Assembly: GCA_028292405.1 (NCBI GenBank)
Contig: JAQGMJ010000010.1
Span: 1-64,000, forward strand
Source of the DNA: Betaproteobacteria bacterium
GTDB lineage: Bacteria; Pseudomonadota; Gammaproteobacteria; Burkholderiales; JAEUOS01
Direction: 5' to 3'
Length of the DNA: 64,000 nt
The notes under the pieces are model-generated. The model was not told where the DNA came from, did not search any database, and saw nothing but the letters and a program-made list of their open reading frames with translations. The translations under genes and the position numbers were made by a program. This document shows positions 63,906 through 64,000 of the stretch, in pieces (within the stretch, counting starts at the first letter, position 1; each line of letters opens with the position of its first letter).

Positions 63906-64000
63906 ATGAAAATTCTCCAACCGGCTTCCCTAGCCTTCCTGCTGGCGGCCTTGTTCGCCGCCGGCAGCGCGCAGGCGCAACTGAAGGTCCCGGCGCCCGC
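63906..64000 (+). CDS. Exported protein, N-terminus only
   Basis: The window ends 31 codons into this gene. It starts with a clear Sec signal peptide (LAFLLAALFAAGSAQAQ, cleavage after AQA near residue 24), followed by LKVPAP. A periplasmic or outer-membrane product is certain enough; its family cannot be told. It starts 30 bp after trmB. Confidence 0.6.
   Translation, partial: MKILQPASLAFLLAALFAAGSAQAQLKVPAP

Overview
The window is about 66% GC, densely packed chromosomal DNA. It reads as a betaproteobacterium, most likely an environmental Burkholderiales, Rhodocyclales or Sterolibacteriaceae relative. This rests on local gene order (glyQ-glyS-gmhB-plsC-YgjP-type protease-gloA with convergent ksgA; thiS-thiG-trmB) and on the Bug/TctC, TRAP and CaiB/BaiF genes. 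I see no CRISPR array, insertion sequence, prophage or rRNA. The only obvious foreign-looking gene is a lower-GC GIY-YIG protein at 18.7-19.5 kb.

Layout. 0-5.5 kb: a truncated MFS-like transporter, then a SapC / AhpD-like / response-regulator run, an alpha/beta hydrolase and an M48-like protein with an altered zinc motif. 5.7-12.8 kb: assimilatory nitrate reduction, with cobA-nirB-nirD on the minus strand and nasA on the plus strand. Both start from good sigma-54 type promoters (GG-N10-GC), and two NtrC-like sites lie in the shared region, so nitrogen control is likely. 12.8-21.2 kb: ybiB, bioB, a ketopantoate reductase-like gene, transporters and small metabolic enzymes. 21.3-25.6 kb: a protein with five PAS, GGDEF and EAL domains downstream of a ModA-like binding protein and a small exported protein. 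25.7-37.2 kb: housekeeping genes alaS, glpK, glyQS, gmhB, plsC, gloA and ksgA. 37.3-53.5 kb: catabolic and uptake genes, including dehydrogenases, a lactonase-like enzyme, two enoyl-CoA hydratases, a TRAP transporter, an SsuABC/TauABC-like ABC transporter, a CoA transferase, an amidase and an acyl-CoA dehydrogenase. 53.7-58.6 kb: a YbhP-like nuclease with ClsB, a DUF2062 protein, a Bug-type binding protein with a cupin, and a zinc-ribbon/glutaredoxin fusion. 58.7-64 kb: rtcB behind a structured leader RNA, a small basic protein, tRNA-Gly(CCC), a DUF72 protein and thiS-thiG-trmB.

The most unusual element is the roughly 250-nt leader of rtcB. It has a sigma-70 promoter, a 10-bp long-range stem, a GNRA-capped hairpin, a nine-codon ORF with its own Shine-Dalgarno sequence, and an intrinsic terminator just before the rtcB start. 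The single GGCTTGG strand can pair with any of three CCAAGCC copies, one of them being the terminator's 5' arm. This has the logic of an attenuator or riboswitch controlling an RNA-repair ligase. All calls come from reading the sequence; no searches or folding programs were run.
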